Of a DNA stretch of 64,000 bases, positions 1 through 9,006 are shown one piece after another. This DNA is from Oscillibacter sp. GTDB lineage: Bacteria > Bacillota > Clostridia > Oscillospirales > Oscillospiraceae. The notes beneath the pieces are model-generated. The model had not been told where the DNA came from and did not search any database. It saw nothing but the letters and a program-made list of their open reading frames with translations. Positions within the stretch are counted from its first letter, which is position 1. Every line of letters starts with the position of its first letter. The DNA is taken from the NCBI GenBank assembly GCA_017547085.1, contig JAFYQM010000056.1:1-64000 (forward strand), given 5' to 3'. The translations under genes were made by a program, and so were the position numbers.

Positions 1-180
1 ACACGCCTCATCGGCGGAACATTGCTAGTCTATCAGGTTTAACTTCATTTGTCAAGTACTTTTTTCATCTTTTTTCAAGATTTCTTTTTCAGTTCTCGAC
101 ATCCGCTGTTCCTGCGAGACAGCTTTGTTAGAATACCAAACACATCCCTATTTGTCAACACCTTTTTTCGATCTTTTTCA
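1..180. other. AT-rich intergenic edge, no gene recognised
   Basis: T-rich sequence with two similar stretches (TTGTCAAGTACTTTTTTC and TTGTCAACACCTTTTTTC). I see no ribosome binding site followed by a convincing gene. It may be the tail of an upstream transcription unit outside the window. Confidence 0.4.
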
Positions 181-215
181 AAAAAATTTCCCGCACGCAT
201 TTCGCGTGCGGGAAA
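181..215 (-). terminator. Intrinsic terminator of the putP-type gene
   Basis: On the minus strand the stem TTCCCGCACGC/GCGTGCGGGAA is followed by a run of seven T. It lies just downstream of the symporter stop codon. Confidence 0.8.
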
Positions 216-243
216 CTATCATTTCTGTATTGTAATGTATAGC

Positions 244-1776
244 TTACGCCTTCTTCATTTCCTCGAACGTCTCCACCAGCTCCGCATCGGGTGCGGGCGT
301 AGCAAGACTGACAATCACGGTAACGATAGCAGCGAAAATGAATGCGGGCAGCAGTTCATAGATTGCAAAGGCACCGCCCAGCTTGGAAATGCCGAACTTC
401 CAAACGAAGACCATGACACCGCCGGCGATCAGGCCAGCCAGAATACCCTGACGGTTACTGCGCTTCCAGAACAGGGAGAACAGGATGGCAGGACCGAACG
501 TGGCGCCAAAGCCTGCCCATGCGAAGGAAACTATCTTGAACACACTGCTGTTGGGATCAGTTGCCAGGAAAACAGCGATCACAGCAATGACCACAACCGT
601 CAGACGGGCAACCAACATATTCTGCTTGGCAGTCAGTTTGACGCCGAAAACATCCTGCACCAGATTTTCAGAGAACGCAGATGCAGCGGACAGCAGCTGA
701 GAATCCGCGGTAGACATGGTAGCGGCCAGAATACCCGCCAGAATCAGACCGGCAACGATGGCTGCCAGAGCACCATAAGTAGACAGCAGGTTGGAAATCT
801 GCACGATCACCGTTTCAGAGTTACTGCCTTCCAGCATCGGGATACGGCCTGCCTTGGACACACTGTAGCCGATCATGCCGATGCAGACAGCAACAGCCAT
901 GGAGATGACGACCCAGACGGAAGCAATGCGGCGGGACAGCTTCAGCTCGTTTTCATCACGGATGGCCATGAAACGAACCAGAATGTGAGGCATACCAAAA
1001 TAGCCCAGACCCCATGCCATCATAGAGGCAATGGTCAGAGGAGGATAGGCCTTAGCCGCACCGGTGGTAACATCATGGATCTGGGTGAAGCTCAGGTAAC
1101 CGGGCAAGGCCTTGGCATTTTCCATAACCACATCCAGACCACCGGCCTGTGCGATACCGAATACGGTGATGATCACCAGTGCGCAGGTCATAATAACAGA
1201 CTGGATCAGGTCCATGGTAGCAACAGCGCTGAAGCCGCCCACGGAAGTATAACTGATGATAACGATGGCACCGATGATCACGGCAGTCATGTAGTCCCAA
1301 CCAAGCAGGCTGTTGAACAGCTTGCCGATGGCAGCCAAACCGGAAGCCACATAGGGCACGAAGAAGATCAGAATGATCAGGGACGCGATGCACATAATGA
1401 CCGGCTTCTTCTCACCATAGCGCTTGGAAATGAAAGAAGGAATGGTGATGGCGTCCAGCTTCACACTGTAGCGACGGATCCGCTTTGCTACCAGCAGGAA
1501 GTTCAGATAGGTGCCGACAGCCAGACCGATGGCAGTCCAACCGGCATCGGCAACACCGGACAGATATGCCACGCCGGGCAGACCCATCAGCAGCCAGGAG
1601 GACATATCAGATGCTTCGGCGCTCATGGCGGTGACCAGAGGGCCCATGCCGCGGCCACCCAGATAGAAGCCCTCAGCACTTTTTTTAGAGCGGCGGCCGA
1701 TCATGATGCCGGTGATGATCACGAAGCAGAGGTACGCAATGATGGTACCCATAATTAAAGCTTGTGCGGTTGTCAT
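244..1776 (-). CDS. putP: Sodium/proline symporter (SSS family, PutP type)
   Basis: The 510-residue protein is the usual length for the sodium:solute symporter family and has about 13 hydrophobic segments. It matches PutP-like proteins, with an N-terminal segment ending in the family-typical ESF/AEGFYLGGRGMGP region and a later MSTADSQLL motif. It should couple sodium entry to uptake of proline or a similar solute across the cell membrane. The start at 1776 was chosen because AAAGGAGAG lies 8 bases upstream; an in-frame extension to 1803 has no such site. It is transcribed alone and followed by a strong terminator. The substrate is inferred from family resemblance, and pantothenate or another amino acid is possible. 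Confidence 0.85.
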   Translation of the reverse strand: MTTAQALIMGTIIAYLCFVIITGIMIGRRSKKSAEGFYLGGRGMGPLVTAMSAEASDMSSWLLMGLPGVAYLSGVADAGWTAIGLAVGTYLNFLLVAKRIRRYSVKLDAITIPSFISKRYGEKKPVIMCIASLIILIFFVPYVASGLAAIGKLFNSLLGWDYMTAVIIGAIVIISYTSVGGFSAVATMDLIQSVIMTCALVIITVFGIAQAGGLDVVMENAKALPGYLSFTQIHDVTTGAAKAYPPLTIASMMAWGLGYFGMPHILVRFMAIRDENELKLSRRIASVWVVISMAVAVCIGMIGYSVSKAGRIPMLEGSNSETVIVQISNLLSTYGALAAIVAGLILAGILAATMSTADSQLLSAASAFSENLVQDVFGVKLTAKQNMLVARLTVVVIAVIAVFLATDPNSSVFKIVSFAWAGFGATFGPAILFSLFWKRSNRQGILAGLIAGGVMVFVWKFGISKLGGAFAIYELLPAFIFAAIVTVIVSLATPAPDAELVETFEEMKKA

Positions 1777-1845
1777 AGTATTTTCTCTCCTTTTGCGTAT
1801 CAATGTTAGTGATCATACCACACTCTTTTCCAGAATGAAATAGAG

Positions 1846-1877
1846 AACGGAGTATAGAATGTATTCTATACTCCGTT
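1846..1877. promoter_or_regulatory. 32-bp near-perfect palindrome between TetR gene and symporter
   Basis: Arms of 15 bases (AACGGAGTATAGAAT and its exact complement) are separated by GT only, with TTTTT on the plus-strand side. It could be a terminator read from the minus strand or an operator for the neighbouring TetR-type regulator. The two-base loop favours a DNA-binding site. Confidence 0.5.
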
Positions 1878-1963
1878 TTTCACATATTTAATTTTTCTCT
1901 TAATTTTCAATAGTTTCAGTGTAGACGTTTTTTAGTATACAAACTTACAGAAAAAATAAAATA

Positions 1964-2566
1964 TCACTCTCTGGCAACCGTTTGCGCCCGATAGCTCTCC
2001 AAAAACATAGGAGTAACGCTGTCTGTATATGCTACCAAAGAGTATTCTCCGCCGGAAAGGCACCAATCATACAGCAGCGCGCGTTCCCACATGGCATAGG
2101 CCTTTACGATCTCATTGACCGTCCGGTCCCCGCGCAGCTGCCCCTGTTTCTGGCCCTCACTAATAATCTGACGCAGTAATTTAAAATAGGTACGGCTGCG
2201 ATCCAACAGATGTTTCTCGCCCCGGGCCAACAGCTGCGTGGACAACAACCGTGCCAATAAATCAATGGAAATACCCCCATCGATCATAGCAAACAGTTCA
2301 TGATTCAGGTAGATCAGCTTCTCCATGGCATCCAGATCTGGATTCATGACCTGCATCAACTGCTCATACTTTTCATCAAACACATAGGCCAGCGTGCCCA
2401 GCAGGGCATCCTTGCCGTCAAAATAGTGGTAGAAGGAGCCTTTGGAGGTTTCGGATTCATAAACGATATCCTCTACCGTGGTATCCTCATATCCCTGTTC
2501 ATAAAACAGTTTCCAGGCCGCAGAAATGATGCGTCCCTTTGTATTTCTGCTGTTCTTTCTCGGCAT
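1964..2566 (-). CDS. TetR/AcrR-family transcriptional regulator
   Basis: The 200-residue protein has the classic N-terminal TetR helix-turn-helix: an ISAAWKLFYEQGYEDTTVEDIV segment followed by SKGSFYHYFDGKDALL at about residues 10-55. The C-terminal ligand-binding half is helical and not recognisable as a subfamily. The start at 2566 follows GGAGGGTGGAAC; a longer frame to 2623 lacks a ribosome site. It lies upstream of, and in the same direction as, the symporter and diverges from dapF, so it may control either. A 32-bp palindrome between it and the symporter is a plausible operator. The inducer is unknown. Confidence 0.85.
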   Translation of the reverse strand: MPRKNSRNTKGRIISAAWKLFYEQGYEDTTVEDIVYESETSKGSFYHYFDGKDALLGTLAYVFDEKYEQLMQVMNPDLDAMEKLIYLNHELFAMIDGGISIDLLARLLSTQLLARGEKHLLDRSRTYFKLLRQIISEGQKQGQLRGDRTVNEIVKAYAMWERALLYDWCLSGGEYSLVAYTDSVTPMFLESYRAQTVARE

Positions 2567-2677
2567 GTTCCACCCTCCTTCCATCGCTATGTTCATCATA
2601 GTCCCTTTTCCGCCGCAAATCAAGCAGGGTTTCCATGCCCCACAACAGCTTTTGCAAGATTTTCAGCACATTCTCTC

Positions 2678-2707
2678 TTGTTCTCCCACAGCCGGTGCTG
2701 TTATAAT
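2678..2707 (+). promoter_or_regulatory. Likely sigma-A promoter for dapF
   Basis: TTGTTC and TATAAT are separated by 18 bases, about 35 bases upstream of the dapF start. A second TATAAT-like stretch follows at 2713-2720. Confidence 0.5.
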
Positions 2708-2740
2708 ACCTTTATAATATAAGGTAAAGGAGGGATTGCG

Positions 2741-3586
2741 TTGCAATTCTGGAAAATGAACGGCGCAGGCAACGATTTCATCGTTCTGAACAATCTGGAA
2801 GAACAGCTTCCCGCAGAAGAATTCCCCGCCATTGCCAGAACACTGTGCGAGCGACACATGTCTATTGGCGCAGACGGTTTCATGGTGGTGGACGCCCCCA
2901 CTGAGGGCGGTGACTACAAAATGTTGTTTTTCAACTCCGACGGCAGCATTGGCGAAATGTGTGGAAACGGTGCCCGCTGCATCTGCCGCTACGGATATGA
3001 AAGAGGGCTGGCCGGCGAGGTTCAGACTGTGGAGACCACCGCAGGCATCGTCACCGGCAAGCGGATCGACAGCCGCCTGTATAAAATCCGGCTGAACGAC
3101 CCCACCACCATCCAACTGAACGCTCCTGTGGAAGTGGATGGCGTAACATATGACTGCGCATATGTAGAGCTGGGTAATCCGGGTCTCCCCCACGCAGTAG
3201 TTCCCTATCACAATCTGCGCAACGCTGACGAAAACGAGCTGCGGGAGCTGGGCCGCAAGATCCGCTGGCACCAGAACTTCCCCAAGGGCGCCAACGTAAA
3301 CTTCTATGAGATCATCGGTGAAGATCTGGTTTATGAGCGCACCTTCGAAAGAGGTGTAGAGGATTTCACCTATGCCTGCGGCACCGGAACCGGCTCTCTC
3401 GTCACCGTCCTGACTCTGCAGGGCAAGGTCAGCGGCAGCGGCGTCCGAGTGGATATGACCGGCGGCACCCTGATCATCGATGTGGAGCGGGAAGGCTCCG
3501 CGGTGCGGGATCTCTATCTGACCGGCCCCACCAACATCGTCGCTAAGGGTGAAGTCACCGACGAAGACCTGCTTCTTTCCAAGTGA
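2741..3586 (+). CDS. dapF: Diaminopimelate epimerase
   Basis: The 281-residue protein starts with the DapF signature MQFWKMNGAGNDFIV and carries both catalytic cysteine regions: MCGNGARC near residue 75 and ACGTGTGS near residue 210. It should interconvert LL- and meso-diaminopimelate for lysine and peptidoglycan synthesis in the cytoplasm. The start codon is TTG at 2741, supported by AAAGGAGGG ten bases upstream and by homology of the first residues. A symporter gene follows 27 bases later in the same direction. Identification is firm. Confidence 0.95.
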   Translation: MQFWKMNGAGNDFIVLNNLEEQLPAEEFPAIARTLCERHMSIGADGFMVVDAPTEGGDYKMLFFNSDGSIGEMCGNGARCICRYGYERGLAGEVQTVETTAGIVTGKRIDSRLYKIRLNDPTTIQLNAPVEVDGVTYDCAYVELGNPGLPHAVVPYHNLRNADENELRELGRKIRWHQNFPKGANVNFYEIIGEDLVYERTFERGVEDFTYACGTGTGSLVTVLTLQGKVSGSGVRVDMTGGTLIIDVEREGSAVRDLYLTGPTNIVAKGEVTDEDLLLSK

Positions 3587-3613
3587 GGATCTGTGTGAAT
3601 CAAAAGGAGGAGT

Positions 3614-4864
3614 ATGAGTATGGATAAGAAATCCGTTGCAAAAAACTATCGTTTCATGGCCATTATGATCGCCTGTATGGTGGCGGGTGCCATCGTAGGT
3701 TGGGTCGCCCCTGTCTTCGGTCACGCCATCAAGCCGCTGGGCACCGTGTTCATCAACATGATGTTCTGCATCGTGGTTCCACTGGTGTTTGCGTCCATTG
3801 CCAGTTCCGTGGCCAACACCAAGAGCCGCAAGCGTGCCGGTAAGATCATGGGCACCACCGTGGCCACCTTCGTCATCACCGGTGCCATCGCAGCTATGAT
3901 CATGTTCGTTCTGGTGAAGCTGTTCCCCCCCGTTCTCTCCGCATGGACCGAGATCCCCTCCGAGGAGATGGGCGAATACGCCACCCTGTCCGAGATGATC
4001 GTCAACTTCTTCACTGCCAGCGACTTCTCCGGCCTACTGACCCGCAAAGCCATGCTGCCTCTGATCGTGTTCTCCGTTCTCTTCGGCTTCTCCGTGAATT
4101 TGAACGGCGGCAGCGAATCTTTCATGGGAAAGTTTTTGGCCGACCTGACCAGCGTCATGTTGAAATTCGTCCAGATCGTCACCTACTACGCCCCCGTCGC
4201 CTTCTTTGCCATCTTCGCTGATCTGGTTGCAACCTACGGTGCTGAAACCATCACCGGCTACGGACGCGCACTGCTTCTGTATTATCCCCTGTGCTTTGTC
4301 TATATCTTCACCGCATTCCCCCTGTTCGCCTGGTTTGGCGGCGGCAAGGGCGGCATCAGAACGATGTTCCAGCATATTACCCGCCCCGCCGTGGTGTCTC
4401 TGGGCACCTGCTCCTCTGTGGCCACCATCCCCACCAATCTGGAAGAGGCCGCACAGACCGGTATCTCCAAGGACGTTGCCGAGATGGTCATTCCTCTGGG
4501 CGCTACCATGCACATGGACGGCTCCTGCTTCTCCTGCGTACTGAAGATCGCTTTCGTTCTCGGCGTATTTGGTAACGAACTGACCTTCGGCATGCTGATC
4601 CCCGTAGTACTGGTGGCCGTGCTGTCCTCCGTAGGCATGAGCGGCGTTCCCGGTGGCGGCTACATCGGCGAGTACATCATCTGCTCCATCTTCTTCCCCC
4701 AGCACATTGAGATGGCCTTCCCCATTCTGGTTGCCATCGGCAATCTGGTGGATCCTCCCGCAACCATGATCAACGCCGCCGGCGACTATGTGGTTTCCTA
4801 CATTGTTTCCCGCTTCGTGGACGGCAAAGACTGGCTGCAGAAGGCTCTGGCTGCAAAGAAATAA
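3614..4864 (+). CDS. Dicarboxylate/amino acid:cation symporter (DAACS, SLC1-like)
   Basis: The 416-residue, highly hydrophobic protein matches the GltP/DctA/SstT family. The serine-rich re-entrant loop region (GTCSSVATIPTNLEEA), an ATMHMDGS segment (compare NMDG in the family) and the NAAGD motif in the last helix are visible. It should carry an acidic or neutral amino acid or a dicarboxylate with sodium or protons. AAAGGAGG precedes the ATG at 3614; a second ATG two codons later is also possible. It probably shares the dapF transcript and ends at a strong terminator. The substrate cannot be read from the sequence. Confidence 0.9.
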   Translation: MSMDKKSVAKNYRFMAIMIACMVAGAIVGWVAPVFGHAIKPLGTVFINMMFCIVVPLVFASIASSVANTKSRKRAGKIMGTTVATFVITGAIAAMIMFVLVKLFPPVLSAWTEIPSEEMGEYATLSEMIVNFFTASDFSGLLTRKAMLPLIVFSVLFGFSVNLNGGSESFMGKFLADLTSVMLKFVQIVTYYAPVAFFAIFADLVATYGAETITGYGRALLLYYPLCFVYIFTAFPLFAWFGGGKGGIRTMFQHITRPAVVSLGTCSSVATIPTNLEEAAQTGISKDVAEMVIPLGATMHMDGSCFSCVLKIAFVLGVFGNELTFGMLIPVVLVAVLSSVGMSGVPGGGYIGEYIICSIFFPQHIEMAFPILVAIGNLVDPPATMINAAGDYVVSYIVSRFVDGKDWLQKALAAKK

Positions 4865-4878
4865 TGTCCCACCATTTC

Positions 4879-4910
4879 AAAGGAGACCGCTGCAGCGGTC
4901 TCCTTTTTTA
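4879..4910 (+). terminator. Intrinsic terminator after the dapF-symporter unit
   Basis: A perfect stem of AAAGGAGACCGC paired with GCGGTCTCCTTT, then TTT. Confidence 0.9.
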
Positions 4911-4912
4911 GG

Positions 4913-4941
4913 TTGACCTTTCCGTCACATCCTTTTATACT
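4913..4941 (+). promoter_or_regulatory. Sigma-A promoter of the amidohydrolase gene
   Basis: TTGACC and TATACT with 17 bases between them, directly after the preceding terminator and 38 bases before the start codon. Confidence 0.75.
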
Positions 4942-4978
4942 GATAGCAGGCAAACGATCCACAGAAAGGAGCATTTCT

Positions 4979-6337
4979 ATGTCCACTCTGCTGTTGAAAC
5001 ATATTCAAACGCTGGTGACCTGCGACGACCACGACAACATTCTGCAAGACGTCGATCTTTATTGTGAGGACGGCACGATCCGCGCCATCGTCCCTGATCT
5101 GCCCCAGACCGCCGACACCGTGATCGACGCCAGCCACTTCTGGTGCTACCCCGGTCTGGTGAATACCCATCACCACCTGTACCAGACCTTTTCCCGCAAT
5201 CTGCCGCAGGTGCAGAACATGGAACTGTTCGACTGGCTGGTGACCCTGTACGAGATCTGGAAGGGACTGGACGCAGACATCATCCGTCTGTCCTCCCTGA
5301 CCGGCATGGGCGAGTTGATGAAGCACGGCTGCACCACCTGCTTCGACCATCACTATGTCTTCCCCGCCGGTTCCGGTGATCTGATCGGCGCACAGTTTGG
5401 CGCAGCGGAGGAACTGGGCATCCGCATGGTGGCCTCCCGCGGCAGCATGGACTTGAGCCGTAAGGACGGCGGCCTGCCTCCCGACAGCGTGGTGCAGACG
5501 GTAGATGAGATCATGGCCGACTCCGCGCGGCTGATCAGCCAATATCACGACCCCTCCGCCGGTTCCATGCGGCAGATCGTACTGGCCCCCTGTTCCCCCT
5601 TCTCCGTCAGTGCGGAACTGCTGCGGCAGAGTGCGATCCTCGCTCGTCAGTACGGTGTGCGGCTCCACACCCACCTGTGCGAAACCAAGGATGAAGAGCA
5701 GTGGACGCTGAAAAATCACGGTGTCCGCCCGCTGGAATACATGGCCTCCCTCGGTTGGACCGGCAATGACGTCTGGTATGCCCACGGCATTCACTTTAAC
5801 GACGAAGAACTGCGGGAACTGGCCCGTACCGGCACCGGCGTGGCCCACTGTCCCATCAGCAACATGAAGCTCTCCTCCGGCATCGCCCGCATTCCCGAAA
5901 TGCTGGAGCTGGGCGTCCCTGTCGGTCTGGCGGTGGACGGCTCCGCCTCCAACGACGGTTCCTCCCTTATGGAAGAACTGCGGGTGTGCTACCTGCTGCA
6001 CCGGCTGCAGTCCAGCAAGGCAGCCCCCTCCGGCTATCAGGTGCTGAAAATGGCCACCCGTGGCAGCGCCCGCCTGCTGGGCCGTGAGGACATCGGCTCG
6101 CTGGAAGCAGGCAAGTGCGCCGACTTCTTCTTAGTGGATTCCCGCCGTCTGGAACTGGTGGGCGGCGAATACAGTCCCGCCGATGTGCTGGCTACCGTTG
6201 GCCTCCGTGGTGCGGTGGATTACACCGTGGTTGGTGGAAAAGTCGTGGTCAAGGACGGTCAGCTTGTCGCCATCGACGAAGCAAACATTGCCGCAGATGC
6301 CCGCAGGGCCTGCAAGGCATACCTGTCCCGCGCATAA
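4979..6337 (+). CDS. Amidohydrolase, 8-oxoguanine deaminase / chlorohydrolase-like
   Basis: The 452-residue enzyme belongs to the metal-dependent amidohydrolases of the TrzN/AtzB/SsnA/guanine deaminase group. It shows the first metal motif NTHHHLYQ near residue 65, then HTHLCET (about residue 230), HGIHF (about 265) and the late aspartate in VDGSASNDGS (about 320). Family members deaminate purines such as 8-oxoguanine or related aminated heterocycles in the cytoplasm. The start at 4979 follows AGAAAGGAG; an in-frame extension into the promoter was rejected. It is transcribed alone from its own promoter to its own terminator. The exact substrate is an inference. Confidence 0.85.
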   Translation: MSTLLLKHIQTLVTCDDHDNILQDVDLYCEDGTIRAIVPDLPQTADTVIDASHFWCYPGLVNTHHHLYQTFSRNLPQVQNMELFDWLVTLYEIWKGLDADIIRLSSLTGMGELMKHGCTTCFDHHYVFPAGSGDLIGAQFGAAEELGIRMVASRGSMDLSRKDGGLPPDSVVQTVDEIMADSARLISQYHDPSAGSMRQIVLAPCSPFSVSAELLRQSAILARQYGVRLHTHLCETKDEEQWTLKNHGVRPLEYMASLGWTGNDVWYAHGIHFNDEELRELARTGTGVAHCPISNMKLSSGIARIPEMLELGVPVGLAVDGSASNDGSSLMEELRVCYLLHRLQSSKAAPSGYQVLKMATRGSARLLGREDIGSLEAGKCADFFLVDSRRLELVGGEYSPADVLATVGLRGAVDYTVVGGKVVVKDGQLVAIDEANIAADARRACKAYLSRA

Positions 6338-6343
6338 AATCAG

Positions 6344-6382
6344 CCGCTCCGTGGAAGAACTCCCACGGAGCGGTTCTCTTTT
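6344..6382 (+). terminator. Intrinsic terminator of the amidohydrolase gene
   Basis: Stem CCGCTCCGTGG/CCACGGAGCGG followed by TTCTCTTTT. Confidence 0.85.
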
Positions 6383-6461
6383 ACAGTTTTCAACAAAACC
6401 GGTCGCCACCTGTGCTGATTCCAAAACAGTATTGCGGTTTCGCAAACAGGCAATTCCTTCT

Positions 6462-6896
6462 TTACAGGAAGTCGCGGATATCGATGGCCAGCTGCTCCTC
6501 TAAATTGATGAGCCGCTTGGTAATATCCTTGGAGACCTCATCCGCCGCCTTGTACTGGTTCAGATACCGGTTCAGAGATTTGACGCCCATGTTGCAGCCA
6601 TCCGTCATCAGGTCTGCAATGGTAGCATCCGATTCATCCAATCCCAGCTTAAACTCCGTCTTCATCCACGACATGCTCTTAGCAATGGGATTAGGGTTCT
6701 TGCCGTCATCCTGATAGCGGTCCAGCAGCTCCCGCACCTCCCGCTCCAGCGTTTCATGCTCTTCTTTGCACTCGGTCAGCTGTTTTTCCAGCGTACCGCT
6801 ACGCACATACGGCAGTACATCCTCAATGGAAGCAATCCCCATCTTGATGCCAGCATCACACTCCCGCAGTAATTTGATCGTATCCTGTTCAACCAT
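6462..6896 (-). CDS. Uncharacterised all-helical protein (ferritin-like four-helix bundle?)
   Basis: The 144-residue protein is almost entirely predicted helix and charged, with no signal peptide or membrane segment. The pattern of helices (LLRECDAGIKMGIASIEDVL, then an E-rich helix, then MTDGCNMGVKSLNRYL) resembles DUF2383/PA2169-type four-helix-bundle proteins, but I cannot confirm membership. AAAAGGAGTT precedes the ATG at 6896. It stands alone on the minus strand, with a small membrane-protein gene upstream. Its function is unknown. Confidence 0.75.
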   Translation of the reverse strand: MVEQDTIKLLRECDAGIKMGIASIEDVLPYVRSGTLEKQLTECKEEHETLEREVRELLDRYQDDGKNPNPIAKSMSWMKTEFKLGLDESDATIADLMTDGCNMGVKSLNRYLNQYKAADEVSKDITKRLINLEEQLAIDIRDFL

Positions 6897-6971
6897 ACGC
6901 TTCCAACTCCTTTTACAAGATGGAAATAGTATGTCCGTCTGCGTGCATTTTACCGCCGCGCACGCTTCTTT

Positions 6972-7157
6972 TCACAACACCATAAACCAAAGGGCCGCTC
7001 CCAGCACGAACAGCAAGCTCCCCCACGGTCGTGCTTTCGCATCCTCAGAGGACATCAGATACAGCCCTACCACCGGCATCAGCACAACCGCAAGAATCAG
7101 CCAGACGACAAAACCAATCGTCTGCTCCTGTCCCGTTCTTCTTTTGCATCTCCACAT
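6972..7157 (-). CDS. Small membrane protein, unknown function
   Basis: The 61-residue protein has a basic N-terminus (MWRCKRR) and two hydrophobic segments: IGFVVWLILAVVLMPVVGLY, and WGSLLFVLGAALWFMVL at the end. The start at 7157 was chosen because AAAGGAGCTG lies just upstream; the frame can be extended to 7220 but without a ribosome site. It is read in the same direction as the helical protein downstream, about 75 bases away. No homologue is recognised. Confidence 0.55.
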   Translation of the reverse strand: MWRCKRRTGQEQTIGFVVWLILAVVLMPVVGLYLMSSEDAKARPWGSLLFVLGAALWFMVL

Positions 7158-7337
7158 TACCGCAGCTCCTTTCCGTATATTGAATTCCTTTATATCAAAC
7201 CTACCGCACTTTTTGTCCATTAGACCGGACAGGTTTTATTTCCGTTTTTCATTTTTTCTGATATACTGTACGTTAAATGGAACACAAGGTCCTGTATCAT
7301 AGAAACAACGACAGCAAAGACGAAAGGCGTGATAGGG

Positions 7338-8330
7338 TTGGCACGTTCCTCTTACCAAAAGCTGAAGCCACTTTACATTATGAATTATCTGCTCCAAAAT
7401 TCCGACGAAAACCACCCCGTTTCCGTCAACCAGATCATTCAGCATCTGGAGGCGCAGGGCATCGCGGCGGAACGAAAGTCTGTTTACAGCGACATCGAGG
7501 CGCTGCGGTATTTCGGGTTGGATGTCGTACAGGGCGGCAGCGGCCGCTCTGCCGGATATTATATCGCCAGCCGGGACTTTGAATTGCCGGAGTTGAAGCT
7601 GCTTGTGGACAGCGTGCAGTCCTCCAAATTCATCACCCACAAGAAAACAGCAGCACTGATCAAAAAAATCGAAAGTCTGGCCAGCATCCACGAGGCGCAT
7701 CTGCTGAACCGGCAGGTATATGTGGCCAACCGGATCAAAACCATGAACGAATCCATTTACTATAATGTAGACGAAATTCACAACGGCATCTCTCAAAACA
7801 AAAAGATCCGCTTCCGGTATTTTGAGTACACCGTGGCTAAAGAGCGGCATTACCGCAAGGAAGGCGCATTCTACACCGTCAGCCCCTTTGCCATGACTTG
7901 GGATGATGAAAACTACTATCTAGTGGCCTACGACTCCGCCGCTGGGCACATCAAACATTACCGCGTGGACAAAATGGAGGGTATTTCCGTGACAGAAGAA
8001 GCCCGTGACGGTCTGGATGCCTACCGGTCGCTGGACATGGCGGTGTACGCCAAGAAAACCTTTGGCATGTTTACAGGCAAGGAAGAACAGGTATCCCTCC
8101 GGTTTGAGAACCGGCTCGTGGGCGCGGTGATGGATCGGTTAGGTCGGGATGTCTTTATCGTTCCCGACGGCCCGGACCATTTCACCGTAAAGACCGATGT
8201 TGTGGTCAGCCCCCAGTTTTTTGCGTGGGTGCTGGGGTTTGGCTCCGGCGCACAGATCACCGGGCCAGAAAAGGTAACGGCGCAGATGAAAGAACACCTG
8301 CAGGCTGTGAACGCACTGTACGGACTTTAA
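7338..8330 (+). CDS. WYL-domain transcriptional regulator
   Basis: The roughly 330-residue protein has an N-terminal winged helix (YIMNYLLQ...VSVNQIIQHLEAQGIAAERKSVYSDIEAL) followed by a WYL domain at about residues 140-225. That domain carries the family's FAMTWDDENYYLVAYD region and a HYRVDKM motif, and a WCX-type C-terminal extension follows. Such proteins sense nucleic-acid-like ligands and control stress, repair or defence genes. The start is uncertain: TTG at 7338 (RBS GAAAGG ten bases upstream) gives the family-typical beginning MARSSYQKL, while GTG at 7329 is the longer option. No obvious target gene is adjacent. Confidence 0.85.
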   Translation: MARSSYQKLKPLYIMNYLLQNSDENHPVSVNQIIQHLEAQGIAAERKSVYSDIEALRYFGLDVVQGGSGRSAGYYIASRDFELPELKLLVDSVQSSKFITHKKTAALIKKIESLASIHEAHLLNRQVYVANRIKTMNESIYYNVDEIHNGISQNKKIRFRYFEYTVAKERHYRKEGAFYTVSPFAMTWDDENYYLVAYDSAAGHIKHYRVDKMEGISVTEEARDGLDAYRSLDMAVYAKKTFGMFTGKEEQVSLRFENRLVGAVMDRLGRDVFIVPDGPDHFTVKTDVVVSPQFFAWVLGFGSGAQITGPEKVTAQMKEHLQAVNALYGL

Positions 8331-8370
8331 ACGCTCCGGTCAACTCCCACGCTGCCGTAATTTTTTCAAA

Positions 8371-8404
8371 AAGGCCCGCCTCCGTTGATTCGGAGGCGGG
8401 CCTT
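8371..8404 (-). terminator. Intrinsic terminator of the desulfoferrodoxin gene
   Basis: Stem AAGGCCCGCCTCCG/CGGAGGCGGGCCTT, followed on the minus strand by TTTGAAAAAATT. It lies between convergent genes and may serve both. Confidence 0.8.
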
Positions 8405-8439
8405 TAAAGTCATATGATTCTGTCAGAGAATCGAGGCGA

Positions 8440-8823
8440 TTAGATTTCTGCCTTCCACAGGCCATGGAGGTTGCAGTAAGCGAAGACCGCCACAGGCTTC
8501 TCGCCCTCTGCCAGAGCGAAGGTCACCACCGGCTCGGAACCGGGGTTCAGGTTCTTCCGCTGACCACCCACAGAGGTCTGCAGGTAAACCCAGGGAATGT
8601 AATGCTCCTCGGCCATGGGATGGGCCACAGAGCCGACTGCCACTTTCACCACATTGCCTTCCACGGACACGGCGGGGACATGCTTTTCCACGCTGGCCTC
8701 TACCGTACCGGGTACCAGCTCCGTCATCTTCTGGCCGCAGCAGAAAACGGGAACGCCTGCGTCATGGACCTTAGCAACGATGTTGCCGCAATGCTCACAA
8801 ATATAAAACTTCTGTTCCTTCAT
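8440..8823 (-). CDS. dfx: Desulfoferrodoxin (superoxide reductase)
   Basis: The 127-residue protein has the two desulfoferrodoxin modules. An N-terminal desulforedoxin iron site (CEHCGN...FCCGQKM, four cysteines) is followed by a superoxide reductase centre with EKHVP, HPMAEEHYI and CNLHG, whose histidines and cysteine bind the catalytic iron. It reduces superoxide to hydrogen peroxide without releasing oxygen, which is typical of strict anaerobes. The start at 8823 follows AGGAGGAAT. It is transcribed alone, and a palindrome lies about 100 bases upstream. Confidence 0.95.
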   Translation of the reverse strand: MKEQKFYICEHCGNIVAKVHDAGVPVFCCGQKMTELVPGTVEASVEKHVPAVSVEGNVVKVAVGSVAHPMAEEHYIPWVYLQTSVGGQRKNLNPGSEPVVTFALAEGEKPVAVFAYCNLHGLWKAEI

Positions 8824-8922
8824 AAGAGATTCCTCCTCATTATTTTATCAATCTTTGTTTTTCTTTGCCGCCCTTTGCTGGGGCGGTGTCGGTATATTTC
8901 TGAAGTATCATTTGTTTATGTT

Positions 8923-8936
8923 GATATTCTAATATC
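8923..8936. promoter_or_regulatory. Palindrome upstream of dfx (possible operator)
   Basis: GATATT-CT-AATATC is a perfect palindrome about 100 bases upstream of the dfx start. The spacing and AT-rich form are compatible with a redox regulator site such as PerR, but the match to the PerR box is weak. Confidence 0.3.
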
Positions 8937-9006
8937 TGTCCACAAAAAATAAGTTGCAAAAACAACAATCTCAAAATTTTTTGCATTTATTTTCTGTTTT
9001 TGCAGC

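Noticed and set aside
1..60. End of an rRNA operon
   Set aside because: The few GC-rich bases at the edge do not match rRNA ends I can recognise; too short to decide.
49..1758. Long plus-strand open frame opposite the PutP-type gene
   Set aside because: It has low-complexity H/Q/D/G-rich composition and no ribosome site or family match; it is the antisense shadow of a clear membrane transporter.
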